A stretch of 64,000 nucleotides of DNA from Candidatus Nitrosotenuis uzonensis (GTDB taxonomy: Archaea; Thermoproteota; Nitrososphaeria; Nitrososphaerales; Nitrosopumilaceae): contig NZ_CBTY010000006.1 in the NCBI RefSeq assembly GCF_000723185.1, positions 186,001-250,000 on the forward strand. The letters are read 5' to 3'. Of the stretch, positions 51,219 through 59,639 are shown one piece after another (positions within the stretch are counted from its first letter, which is position 1; every line of letters begins with the position of its first letter). A program made the translations under genes and the position numbers. The notes under the pieces were generated by a model. It was not told the origin of the DNA. It made no database searches and saw only the letters and a program-made list of their open reading frames with translations.

Positions 51219-52015
51219 GCAAGATTGAAAGCCTGGTTTCGTGGTTCTCGGGCAAGGCAGGCGTAATAGTCGCACTGTCCGGAGGAGTTGACAGTGCAGT
51301 TGTTGCGTACGCGGCACACAGGGCACTTGGCAGAGGAGCTCTGGCAGTGACTGCGGACTACAAGACTTTGGCACAAGAAGAACTAGAGTCAGCAAAGAAG
51401 ATTTGCAATGAAATAGGAATAAGGCACAGAATAATCTCATACAGTGAACTTGAAAACGAAGACTTTGTAAGAAACGACAAGAATAGATGCTTTTACTGCC
51501 GTAGCGAGCTCTCACAACATCTGATCAACGTGGCAAGGTCGGAACGAATTGATCTGATAGTGGATGGCACAAACGTTGATGATCTTGGAGACTACAGGCC
51601 TGGAATCTACGCTCTAAAGAGCAACGGAATACGCAGTCCTCTCGTGGAAGTTGGGATAACAAAAAATCAGGTTCGCAGTATTGCACAGTGTGCTGGACTG
51701 TCAGTGTATGATCGACCGTCAAATGCGTGTCTTGCATCCAGGATTCCTTGGGGCCAGCGTGTTACTGCAGAAAGGCTTGCACGAATAGAGATTGGAGAGA
51801 TATTCGTGAAGCAGATATTTGGGGCAAAACAGGTGCGGGTAAGGGATATTGATGGCACCGCAAGAATCGAGGTCGGCCAAGACGAACTGGGTTTGCTATT
51901 GGATAAAACAAAGCTTGACGATCTGACATCGAAGCTAAAGTCAATCGGATTTACTGCAGTACAAGTAGACCCTCATGGATACAGGTCTGGAAAGATAAAC
52001 GTGATTGCAGATTGA
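51215..52015 (+). CDS. larE: Sulfur transferase LarE, three-cysteine form
   Basis: A 266-residue PP-loop protein. SGGVDS is at residues 22-27. Three cysteines, C92 and C95 (RCFYC) and C172 (PSNACLASRIPWG), match the LarE forms reported to hold a [4Fe-4S] cluster and act catalytically, not the type that sacrifices its single cysteine. It thiolates the pincer nucleotide precursor. It overlaps larC by 4 bp and is overlapped by the cysteine desulfurase by 4 bp, a likely sulfur source. Confidence 0.93.
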   Translation: MSKIESLVSWFSGKAGVIVALSGGVDSAVVAYAAHRALGRGALAVTADYKTLAQEELESAKKICNEIGIRHRIISYSELENEDFVRNDKNRCFYCRSELSQHLINVARSERIDLIVDGTNVDDLGDYRPGIYALKSNGIRSPLVEVGITKNQVRSIAQCAGLSVYDRPSNACLASRIPWGQRVTAERLARIEIGEIFVKQIFGAKQVRVRDIDGTARIEVGQDELGLLLDKTKLDDLTSKLKSIGFTAVQVDPHGYRSGKINVIAD

Positions 52016-53163
52016 TTTACCTTGATCATGCTGCCTCAACTCCGATGAACGAGGAGGTCATACAAGAGATGATGCCATACCTTAAGGAAAATTTTGGCAA
52101 TCCTTCATCCATTCATAGGCTTGGCCGAGTAGCTGCCAAGGCACTTGATTCTGCAAGGAAAAGAATAGCTGACTTGATAAACGCCAGCCCGGATGAGATA
52201 CTGCTGACCTCGGGTGGTACGGAATCTAACAACACTGCCCTGTTTGGAATGGTGCATCAAGGCAAGAGACTCATAACATCATCAATTGAGCACGATGCAG
52301 TACTTGAGCCGTGCAAGAAGCTACAAAGGCTTGGTTGCGATGTGGTTTACCTTCCAGTAGACAGCTCTGGCATGGTAGATCTTGATGCGTTGAGAAACTC
52401 GATCACAAACGATACAGCGCTTGTGAGCATAATGTACGCTAACAACGAGGTAGGTACAGTCCAGCCTGTAGATGAGATTGCAAGGATCTGCAGACAGCAC
52501 AACGTGCCGTTTCATTCAGATGCGGTCCAGGCAGTGGGAAAGATCAAAGTTGATGTTAAAGAAAGCGGGATTGATTTGATGTCGATATCATCGCACAAGA
52601 TTAACGGGCCCAAGGGCGTCGGAGCTCTATACGTTAGACGCGGAATGAAAATCGAGCCACTTGTCTTGGGGGGAGGTCAAGAAAGCGGATTGCGTTCTGG
52701 AACTGAAAACGTTGCAAGCATTGTGGGGTTTGGTAAGGCATGCCAGATTGCAAAAGAAAATCTTGCATCAAACTATGAGCGTCTTAAGACACTTCGTGAC
52801 AGACTCGTCAGGAGAACGACAAACGAGATAACACATGTGACTTTGAACGGAGAGAGAGAAAAGAGGCTTCCTAACAATGCCCACTTTACTTTTCTTGGGG
52901 TTAATGGAGAGGATCTGATAATCAAACTTGACGAGCACGGTATTGCAGCATCTACTGGTTCTGCATGCTCTGTCAAGACACAAAAGGCATCACACGTTCT
53001 TATGGCGATGGGATTCTCTCATGAACAGATAACCGGCTCTCTAAGACTTACGGTAGGGTATGGAAATACGCAAGATGACATTGACAAAACAGTAGACATA
53101 CTCAAGGAAATCGTATCTGATCTACGAAGCGTTTCACCGTTTAAGGCAAAGTATGACTTTTAG
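52012..53163 (+). CDS. Cysteine desulfurase (NifS/IscS-like)
   Basis: A 383-residue PLP enzyme. LDHAASTPMNEEV, TSGGTESNNTAL, the PLP lysine in SISSHKINGPKGVGAL and the active-site cysteine loop STGSACSVKTQ are present. It moves sulfur from cysteine to acceptors. TTG 52012 overlaps the larE stop TGA, so larC, larE and this gene are one tight operon; it probably supplies sulfur for the LarE cluster. Its end overlaps the convergent PEFG gene by 23 bp. Confidence 0.93.
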   Translation: MIYLDHAASTPMNEEVIQEMMPYLKENFGNPSSIHRLGRVAAKALDSARKRIADLINASPDEILLTSGGTESNNTALFGMVHQGKRLITSSIEHDAVLEPCKKLQRLGCDVVYLPVDSSGMVDLDALRNSITNDTALVSIMYANNEVGTVQPVDEIARICRQHNVPFHSDAVQAVGKIKVDVKESGIDLMSISSHKINGPKGVGALYVRRGMKIEPLVLGGGQESGLRSGTENVASIVGFGKACQIAKENLASNYERLKTLRDRLVRRTTNEITHVTLNGEREKRLPNNAHFTFLGVNGEDLIIKLDEHGIAASTGSACSVKTQKASHVLMAMGFSHEQITGSLRLTVGYGNTQDDIDKTVDILKEIVSDLRSVSPFKAKYDF

Positions 53164-53974
53164 ATAATCTTTGGCTTCCTCTCTTTGCGGAAAGGAACAT
53201 CATCGATACTATGGACACTACAAGGACCAGCATAGCTATTGTGCCAAATTCAGGTATGACGTATGTTCCGATTATCTCAATGTCAGAGTCGCCCTCGAGG
53301 AACTGTATTGTGATTATTCTAGAGTCCGGGCTTACAGATGACTCTTGATATGGGACTTGGACTCCGTCAATCTGGATAATGTATGTATCATCAGTTCCAT
53401 CGGGTTTTTTTGCATCTATCCAGTTTCTTCCAAGATCCAAAATTATGGTACCGTCATTATCTGCTTGTATCTGAATCACAAGCGCTAGCATGGCAGGATC
53501 TACGAACATGTTCTTGACTGTCCCGCCACGTATTGTGTATGGAACATCAAACGTTCCAGAATCACCAGCTCTTACCTCAAAGATCTGGGTTATCGCGCTT
53601 GCAGTATTTTTTGTCTGGAACTGGAAACTGGTCTCGTAAATGTTGCCGCTTGGGCCGTAAGATGCCTGTACTGTATAGTTGCCATCTGCCTTAAAGTACG
53701 GGCCGTCTGCTGGAAAAGTGTAGGTAAAGCTACCATCTTGGGCTACTGTGACTTGTGCTATGTGCACCCGGTTGTTATTGTTGTATACCTGGATGAGCAA
53801 ATCCGTATCTGGAAGAACTGCATCAACCCTTCCCAAAATGACTACTGTGTCGCCCTGTTCGTAGAACTTTTCTGCAACGCATATTCTGCAATCAGGAGAT
53901 TGTGCAAATGCATGCTGTGCAAAGACAAATACAATACTTGATACAAAAATCAAAACAAGGTGGGAGTAATTCAC
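53141..53974 (-). CDS. PEFG-CTERM surface protein 1
   Basis: A 277-residue exported protein. Signal peptide (residues ~1-24, ending AFAQ), Ig-like domain (~35-115, FYEQGDTVVILGRV, GNYTVQASYG), a second beta domain (~140-245, IRGGTVKNMFVDPAMLA), then the sorting signal IPEFGTIAMLVLVVSI plus a basic end. PEFG-CTERM is the thaumarchaeal archaeosortase substrate tail, so it is probably cut and attached at the surface. GTG 53974. It is the left-most of three paralogues. Confidence 0.85.
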   Translation of the reverse strand: MNYSHLVLIFVSSIVFVFAQHAFAQSPDCRICVAEKFYEQGDTVVILGRVDAVLPDTDLLIQVYNNNNRVHIAQVTVAQDGSFTYTFPADGPYFKADGNYTVQASYGPSGNIYETSFQFQTKNTASAITQIFEVRAGDSGTFDVPYTIRGGTVKNMFVDPAMLALVIQIQADNDGTIILDLGRNWIDAKKPDGTDDTYIIQIDGVQVPYQESSVSPDSRIITIQFLEGDSDIEIIGTYVIPEFGTIAMLVLVVSIVSMMFLSAKRGSQRLSKSHTLP

Positions 53975-54045
53975 GATAAACTTGCTATCTGATTGTATAT
54001 TTCTTTTTCGTGGAAATTGTCTAAAAAATGAAAAAAGTAGTGGCC

Positions 54046-54960
54046 TTAGTATCTTGGGAAGATGCTAAGTCGTGTTCTTGCAGTCACTGCAATTATGGAT
54101 ATAATTGCCACCGCTAGAACTATTGCTGCTATTGTGCCAAATTCTGGAACTGCCCAAGTACCGATTATTTCAATCTGTGTTGTGCCTTCTGCAAAGAAGA
54201 TCTCGACAGTCCTTGAGGTACCGTCGCTATCTATCTCGTCAAAGTCGGCTTCCTCATCATCTGTTAGTATGATGAAGTCAGTGTCACCACTGTTGGACTC
54301 TGATTTCAGAACGCTTCTTGGGATTTGCAAGATGATTGAGCCGTCGCTTCGTGCGTCAATCGTCAACACAACTGATTTTGTCTCACTGCTGACGGAAGCC
54401 TTCTTCACAACTGCAGAACCATAGATCTCGTATGGTATACAGTATGTCTTGTTTCCGCCTTTTACTGCAATCTCGTTTGCATGGCATGCTCCTCCTGTCT
54501 CTACTCCGGGTGCACCAACAAGCTCGACTTGGACTTTGTCGTTGATCTCTTGTGGTCCGTATTGAGCCCTGATGGTGTATATGCCGTTTTGCTTGAAGAG
54601 TGGGCCTGCTGTGATGAATGCTGTCTCGAATGTGTTGTCTCCAGCAACCTCAACTTGTCTTACAGTTACAATGTTGCCTTGTGGGCCCTGTACTGTAATT
54701 GTGACTGGTGCATCGCCTCTAAGATTTGAAACGGCCCCGACTACTCTGATCTCTGTGCTGTGATCATATAGTGTTCTGTCCGTCCAGATCTTTAATGGAA
54801 CTTTGGCTTTTTGTGCCAGGTTTGCTTTGTAGTAGAGATCATCACCACCGCAATCCGGGCATGCCTCTTCCAAAAAGGTAGATGCATAAGTTGGTACTGT
54901 TGCTAAAGTGCCTGCTGCAGCCATTATGGCAATTAGCACGGATAGTGCATAACTATTCAT
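54046..54960 (-). CDS. PEFG-CTERM surface protein 2
   Basis: A 304-residue paralogue. Signal peptide (residues ~1-27), then a short cysteine pair CPDCGGDD absent from its neighbours, the Ig-like domain (~60-145), a middle beta domain with an extra acidic insert DDEEADFDEIDSD, and the tail VPEFGTIAAIVLAVAI. ATG 54960 follows the TATA-like CATAAATAG by about 28 bp. It is 72 bp from paralogue 1 and has its own promoter. Confidence 0.85.
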   Translation of the reverse strand: MNSYALSVLIAIMAAAGTLATVPTYASTFLEEACPDCGGDDLYYKANLAQKAKVPLKIWTDRTLYDHSTEIRVVGAVSNLRGDAPVTITVQGPQGNIVTVRQVEVAGDNTFETAFITAGPLFKQNGIYTIRAQYGPQEINDKVQVELVGAPGVETGGACHANEIAVKGGNKTYCIPYEIYGSAVVKKASVSSETKSVVLTIDARSDGSIILQIPRSVLKSESNSGDTDFIILTDDEEADFDEIDSDGTSRTVEIFFAEGTTQIEIIGTWAVPEFGTIAAIVLAVAIISIIAVTARTRLSIFPRY

Positions 54961-55023
54961 CTTGATTGGCGATTAGAGTACTGACTATTTATGTATATTT
55001 AAAAAATGAAAAAAGTAGAGGAT

Positions 55024-55863
55024 CTAGTATTTTGGCAGTATGTTCAGTCTACTTCGTGAGGTGACTGCAATTATGGATATAATTGCCACCGCTAGGATTA
55101 TGACTGCTATTGTGCCAAATTCTGGGATTACCCAAGTACCGATGATCTCAATCTGAGTTGTTCCGTCCTCGAACGGGATGGTCAGTGTGCGATCACGCGA
55201 TGTGGACACTTCTGCAGGCGATTCTAATAACTCTGAGCCGTCTACTAGGACGATAAAGTCTTGATCTTCACCGGACATGCCGTCAGCGCCAAATCTTGAA
55301 TCGATTACGCTTCTTGGCAGTGTGATGGTCAATTCTCCGCCGTTGCTACTAGTGGTCTCGATCTCTATTATTAACGACTTGGCATCAATATCTGGAGTGA
55401 TACTGATGACTTTGCCGCCTCTGATAGAGTATGTTATTAGGTCATCACTGCCTTCTATCTTGAAGGTCTTACCTGATGGTCCTCCTGGAGCGGATCCTGC
55501 GAACTCAAAGGTCGTTTCTGCGGTTCTTGTATCAGTTCCGTAGAGGACTTTGATTGTGTAGGTGCCAGCTGATCTCCAAAGTGCTCCTCCTGCTGTAATC
55601 TCGACTCCGTAGGTTTTATCCTCGGATACATCAATTTGCTCGACAGTAACCAAGTTACCATTGGCGGCAATTACCTGTAACGTTACTGGGTAGCCAGAAA
55701 GCCTATCTCTGACTTGACCTGTAACAGTAATTATGTCGCCGTCCTCGTAAGAGTCTTGGTCTGTAGTTACCGTGATTGCATCTATGATTTGAGCATAAGC
55801 TGGTATAGATACACCTGTGGCCAGAATTGCAAATACTGCTATTGCTGCGTACAGAGTACTCAT
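55024..55863 (-). CDS. PEFG-CTERM surface protein 3
   Basis: A 279-residue paralogue. Signal peptide (ending SIPAYAQ), Ig-like domain with DSYEDGDIITVTGQV, middle beta domain with IRGGKVISITPD, and the tail IPEFGTIAVIILAVAI. ATG 55863 is preferred because TTAAATA lies about 28 bp upstream; GTG 55884 is in frame. The C-terminal 90 residues are the most alike among the three, which fits recent duplication of 2 and 3. Confidence 0.85.
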   Translation of the reverse strand: MSTLYAAIAVFAILATGVSIPAYAQIIDAITVTTDQDSYEDGDIITVTGQVRDRLSGYPVTLQVIAANGNLVTVEQIDVSEDKTYGVEITAGGALWRSAGTYTIKVLYGTDTRTAETTFEFAGSAPGGPSGKTFKIEGSDDLITYSIRGGKVISITPDIDAKSLIIEIETTSSNGGELTITLPRSVIDSRFGADGMSGEDQDFIVLVDGSELLESPAEVSTSRDRTLTIPFEDGTTQIEIIGTWVIPEFGTIAVIILAVAIISIIAVTSRSRLNILPKY

Positions 55864-55954
55864 GTTGCTTATCGGTGCTACCAAATACTATTTAAGCTTA
55901 AGAAAAAAATCATTGACTAAAAACAAAAAATATTGATTTCGGATGGGATCTTGA

Positions 55955-55969
55955 TTAAATATATATAAA
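55955..55969 (+). promoter_or_regulatory. Promoter of the rpoH-rpoB-rpoA operon
   Basis: TTAAATATATATAAA is a strong TATA box. A start about 25 bp later, near 55993, leaves a leader of about 27 nt before rpoH. No other promoter is seen within the three overlapping genes. Confidence 0.6.
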
Positions 55970-56019
55970 GTCTTTTAGGAGGTTTGACAGTTTGTGTGGT
56001 AATTTTGCATATTTAGCTA

Positions 56020-56292
56020 ATGCTATCGAAGGTGAGCAAGTTGGCAACTAAGAAGAGTCACGTACTAGTACCTGATCACGTGTATGTCCCAAAACATGAG
56101 ATCATGACAAAAAAGGAGGCAGAAGAAGTACTAAAGAAATTCAACTGCAAGCCTACTGAAATGCCGTTGATATTTTCAAACGATCCTGCGATCATAGGAC
56201 TTGGCGTAAAACCTGGTGATATGATAAAAATCACAAGAAAGAGCCCAACTGCAGGTGAGAGCATCTACTACAGATACGCGGTGGAAGTATAA
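56020..56292 (+). CDS. rpoH: RNA polymerase subunit H (Rpb5 C-terminal type)
   Basis: A 90-residue subunit with HVYVPKHEIMTKKEAEEVL, LIFSNDPAI and PGDMIKITRKSPTAGESIYYR, the family's C-terminal domain of eukaryotic Rpb5. ATG 56020; GTG 56032 or TTG 56041 would drop a short basic lead. Its stop TAA shares one base with the rpoB ATG (taATG), so translation is coupled. Confidence 0.94.
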   Translation: MLSKVSKLATKKSHVLVPDHVYVPKHEIMTKKEAEEVLKKFNCKPTEMPLIFSNDPAIIGLGVKPGDMIKITRKSPTAGESIYYRYAVEV

Positions 56293-59200
56293 TGGCAGAC
56301 TCTTCAAACAAACGATGGCCAATCATACAGGACATTCTAAAAAGGGAAGGAATCGCACGACAACACCTCAATTCATTTGACGAATTTTTAGAGCGCGGCT
56401 TGCAAAGTATCATTGATGAAGTAACCCAAATTGAAATTGAAAACGCCGAATACCCGTACAAGATCCAACTTGGCAAAGTAAAGCTGCAACAGCCGCGAAT
56501 GATGGAACTTGACGGCTCTATCACACATATAACTCCGGCAGAGGCAAGACTCAGAAATGTTTCATATTCTGCCCCTATAATGATGGAGGCAAGCGTTGTT
56601 GAGGACGGCAAGATTCTAGAGTCAAGATTCGTACACATAGGTGACATACCTGTAATGGTAAGATCAAATGCGTGCATACTGCACAACTTTTCAACACAAA
56701 AGCTAATCGAACACGGCGAGGATCCAAACGATCCTGGTGGATATTTCATAATTAATGGATCTGAACGAGTCATAGTTGGACTTGAGGATCTCTCGTACAA
56801 CAAAATTATCGTAGACAAGGAAAAGGTCGGAGGCAATGACGTATTCAAGGCAAAAGTGTACTCTTCGATTGTGGGATACAGGGCAAAGCTTGAACTTGTG
56901 ATGAAAAATGATGGATTGATTGTAGCAAGAATTCCGGGTTCACCTGTTGATATCCCAGTGGTCACTCTGATGAGGGCACTCGGACTAGAATCTGACAGGG
57001 AGATTGCAGCAGCGGTGTCTTTGGTTGATTCTATACAGAATGAGCTAGAGGCATCGTTTGAAAAGGCAGCTGACGTGCAAACTACAAAGGATGCAATTGT
57101 GTATATCAGTAAAAGAATCGCACCTGGAATGCTTGAAGAATTCCAAATAAAGCGTGCAGAAACACTGCTTGACTGGGGGCTCTTGCCACACCTTGGCAAA
57201 CATCAAGAAAATAGAAGAGAAAAGGCACAGTTCCTCGGAGAGGCTGCATGCAAACTAATTGAGCTAAAACTTGGGTGGATCTCACCTGATGACAAGGATC
57301 ATTATGGTAACAAGGTAATAAAATTCGCAGGACAGATGCTAGCAGACCTTTTCAGGACAGCATTTAGAAATCTTGTGCGCGACATGAAATACCAGCTTGA
57401 AAGATCTGGTCAAAAGCGAGGTATCAACGCGGTTGCAGCTGCGATAAGACCTGGCATCGTCTCTGACAAACTCAATAACGCAATTGCTACTGGTAATTGG
57501 GGACGAGGAAGAGTCGGCGTCACACAACTTCTTGATAGGACCAATTACCTTTCGACAATATCTCACCTAAGAAGAATTCAGTCTCCGCTGTCAAGGACTC
57601 AGCCAAACTTTGAGGCAAGAGATCTGCACCCGACACATTTTGGAAGAATTTGCCCATCTGAAACTCCAGAAGGATCAAACTGTGGGCTGGTAAAGAATTT
57701 GGCGCTATCTGCTATTATTTCAGTTAATGTTTCGCCCGAGGAGATAGTGGAAAAGCTCTACGATCTTGGTACTGTTCACTTTACTGATGCAAAAGAGGAT
57801 CTAAAGCGAGATGGTACGCGTATCTTTGTCGATGGTCGACTCGTCGGTTATTACAAGGACGGCGACAAGCTTGTCGAATCACTCCGTGATCTTAGGCGAA
57901 GCTCCAAAATACATCCGCACGTTGGAATTTCATTTTTCAAGCCTAATGTCGAAGGCGCGACAAAGAGACTATATGTTAACTGCAATGCAGGACGTGTCCT
58001 AAGACCGCTAATTGTAATAAAGGACGGTAAGCCACTTGTAACTCAGGAATTAATCGAAAAGGTCTCAAAGAAGCTCATGTCATGGAATGACCTTCTGAGA
58101 ATGGGGGTAATAGAGCTAATTGATGCAAACGAGGAGGAGAACTTTTACATCACACTTGATGACAAGGACACAAAAAAATACACGCATCTTGAGATATTTC
58201 CGTCAGCAATATTGGGTGCAGGGGCATCAATCATTCCGTATCCGGAACACAACCAGTCTCCAAGAAATACGTACGAGTCTGCAATGGCAAAGCAAAGTCT
58301 TGGATTTTCAACTCCTATGATGAATACTAGCACTTATGTAAGACAGCACTTTATGTGGTATCCACAAACACCAATTGTTACAACAAAAGCCATGAATCTA
58401 CTCGGACTTGAAGACAGGCCGGCAGGACAGAACTGTGTTGTGGCAGTGTTGCCGTTTGATGGTTACAATATCGAGGATGCAATTGTTATCTCAAAGGCAG
58501 CAGTAGACAGGGGCCTTGGAAGAACATTCTTCTTTAGAATTTACGAGGCGGAGGCAAAGCAGTATCCTGGAGGGATGAGAGACAACTTTGAGATTCCGAA
58601 TGCCGAGGATAACATTCGCGGCTACAAGGGAGAAAAAGCATACAGACTACTTGAAGAGGACGGAGTCATTGCAACAGAATCCGCAGCAATTGGTGGCGAT
58701 ATACTGATCGGCAAGACAAGCCCGCCGCGATTCATGGAAGAATACAGGGAGTTTGAATCAAAGGGACCGTATAGACGTGACACATCTATAGGTGTAAGGC
58801 CATCTGAGACGGGAGTCGTGGATACCGTGGTGATGACTCAGTCAAGTGAGGGTGGCAAGATGTACAAGATTAGGGTAAGGGACATGAGGATTCCTGAAAT
58901 TGGCGACAAGTTTGCGTCAAGACACGGACAAAAGGGAGTTGTAGGCATTCTAGCAAGATACGAAGATCTACCATACACTGCAGAGGGAATAATCCCAGAT
59001 GTACTGATCAATCCACACGCATTCCCATCTCGTATGACTGTTGGCATGTTCATGGAATCAATTTCAGGTAAGGCAGCTGCTGTCAGAGGTGCCAAGTTCG
59101 ATGGCTCGGCCTTTGTCGGAGAAAAAATGGATGAGATAAAATCGGCACTTGAGAATAGCGGACTGAAATATTCTGGTAAGGAGACAATGTATGATGGAAG

Positions 59201-59639
59201 AACTGGCAAGCCATTTCCAGTCGATGTCTTTATTGGAGTAGTGTATTATCAAAAACTTCACCACATGGTTGCAGACAAGATTCATGCAAGAGCAAGAGGC
59301 CAGGTCCAAATGCTCACAAAGCAGCCAACTGAGGGAAGAGCAAGGGGGGGAGGTCTTAGATTTGGTGAAATGGAACGAGATTGTTTGATTGCGTACGGCG
59401 CGTCAATGATTCTAAAAGACAGACTTCTTGATGAATCTGACAAATCTGAGATATACGTCTGTGAAAGATGTGGACTTGTAGCGTACCATGATGTTAAACA
59501 AAGAAAATACTTGTGCAGGGTGTGCGGAGACAAGGCAAAAGTCTCATCCGTCTCAGTCGCATATGCATTTAAACTACTACTGCAAGAAATGCAAAGCCTC
59601 AATGTGGCCCCAAGATTGATGATAAAGGAGAAGGTGTAA
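56292..59639 (+). CDS. rpoB: RNA polymerase subunit B (undivided Rpb2)
   Basis: A 1115-residue second-largest subunit as a single gene, not split into B'' and B'. Family blocks include GSERVIVGLEDL, HPTHFGRICPSETPEGSNCGL (positions ~57629-57685), GYNIEDAIVIS, SRHGQKGV and the C-terminal zinc fold CERCGLVAY with CRVCGD. It forms half of the active-site cleft. A 1-bp overlap joins rpoB to rpoA (taATG). Confidence 0.98.
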   Translation: MADSSNKRWPIIQDILKREGIARQHLNSFDEFLERGLQSIIDEVTQIEIENAEYPYKIQLGKVKLQQPRMMELDGSITHITPAEARLRNVSYSAPIMMEASVVEDGKILESRFVHIGDIPVMVRSNACILHNFSTQKLIEHGEDPNDPGGYFIINGSERVIVGLEDLSYNKIIVDKEKVGGNDVFKAKVYSSIVGYRAKLELVMKNDGLIVARIPGSPVDIPVVTLMRALGLESDREIAAAVSLVDSIQNELEASFEKAADVQTTKDAIVYISKRIAPGMLEEFQIKRAETLLDWGLLPHLGKHQENRREKAQFLGEAACKLIELKLGWISPDDKDHYGNKVIKFAGQMLADLFRTAFRNLVRDMKYQLERSGQKRGINAVAAAIRPGIVSDKLNNAIATGNWGRGRVGVTQLLDRTNYLSTISHLRRIQSPLSRTQPNFEARDLHPTHFGRICPSETPEGSNCGLVKNLALSAIISVNVSPEEIVEKLYDLGTVHFTDAKEDLKRDGTRIFVDGRLVGYYKDGDKLVESLRDLRRSSKIHPHVGISFFKPNVEGATKRLYVNCNAGRVLRPLIVIKDGKPLVTQELIEKVSKKLMSWNDLLRMGVIELIDANEEENFYITLDDKDTKKYTHLEIFPSAILGAGASIIPYPEHNQSPRNTYESAMAKQSLGFSTPMMNTSTYVRQHFMWYPQTPIVTTKAMNLLGLEDRPAGQNCVVAVLPFDGYNIEDAIVISKAAVDRGLGRTFFFRIYEAEAKQYPGGMRDNFEIPNAEDNIRGYKGEKAYRLLEEDGVIATESAAIGGDILIGKTSPPRFMEEYREFESKGPYRRDTSIGVRPSETGVVDTVVMTQSSEGGKMYKIRVRDMRIPEIGDKFASRHGQKGVVGILARYEDLPYTAEGIIPDVLINPHAFPSRMTVGMFMESISGKAAAVRGAKFDGSAFVGEKMDEIKSALENSGLKYSGKETMYDGRTGKPFPVDVFIGVVYYQKLHHMVADKIHARARGQVQMLTKQPTEGRARGGGLRFGEMERDCLIAYGASMILKDRLLDESDKSEIYVCERCGLVAYHDVKQRKYLCRVCGDKAKVSSVSVAYAFKLLLQEMQSLNVAPRLMIKEKV

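Noticed and set aside
54062-54424. Long plus-strand frames opposite the PEFG genes
   Set aside because: They are shadows of the minus-strand genes, which have signal peptides, sorting tails and promoters.
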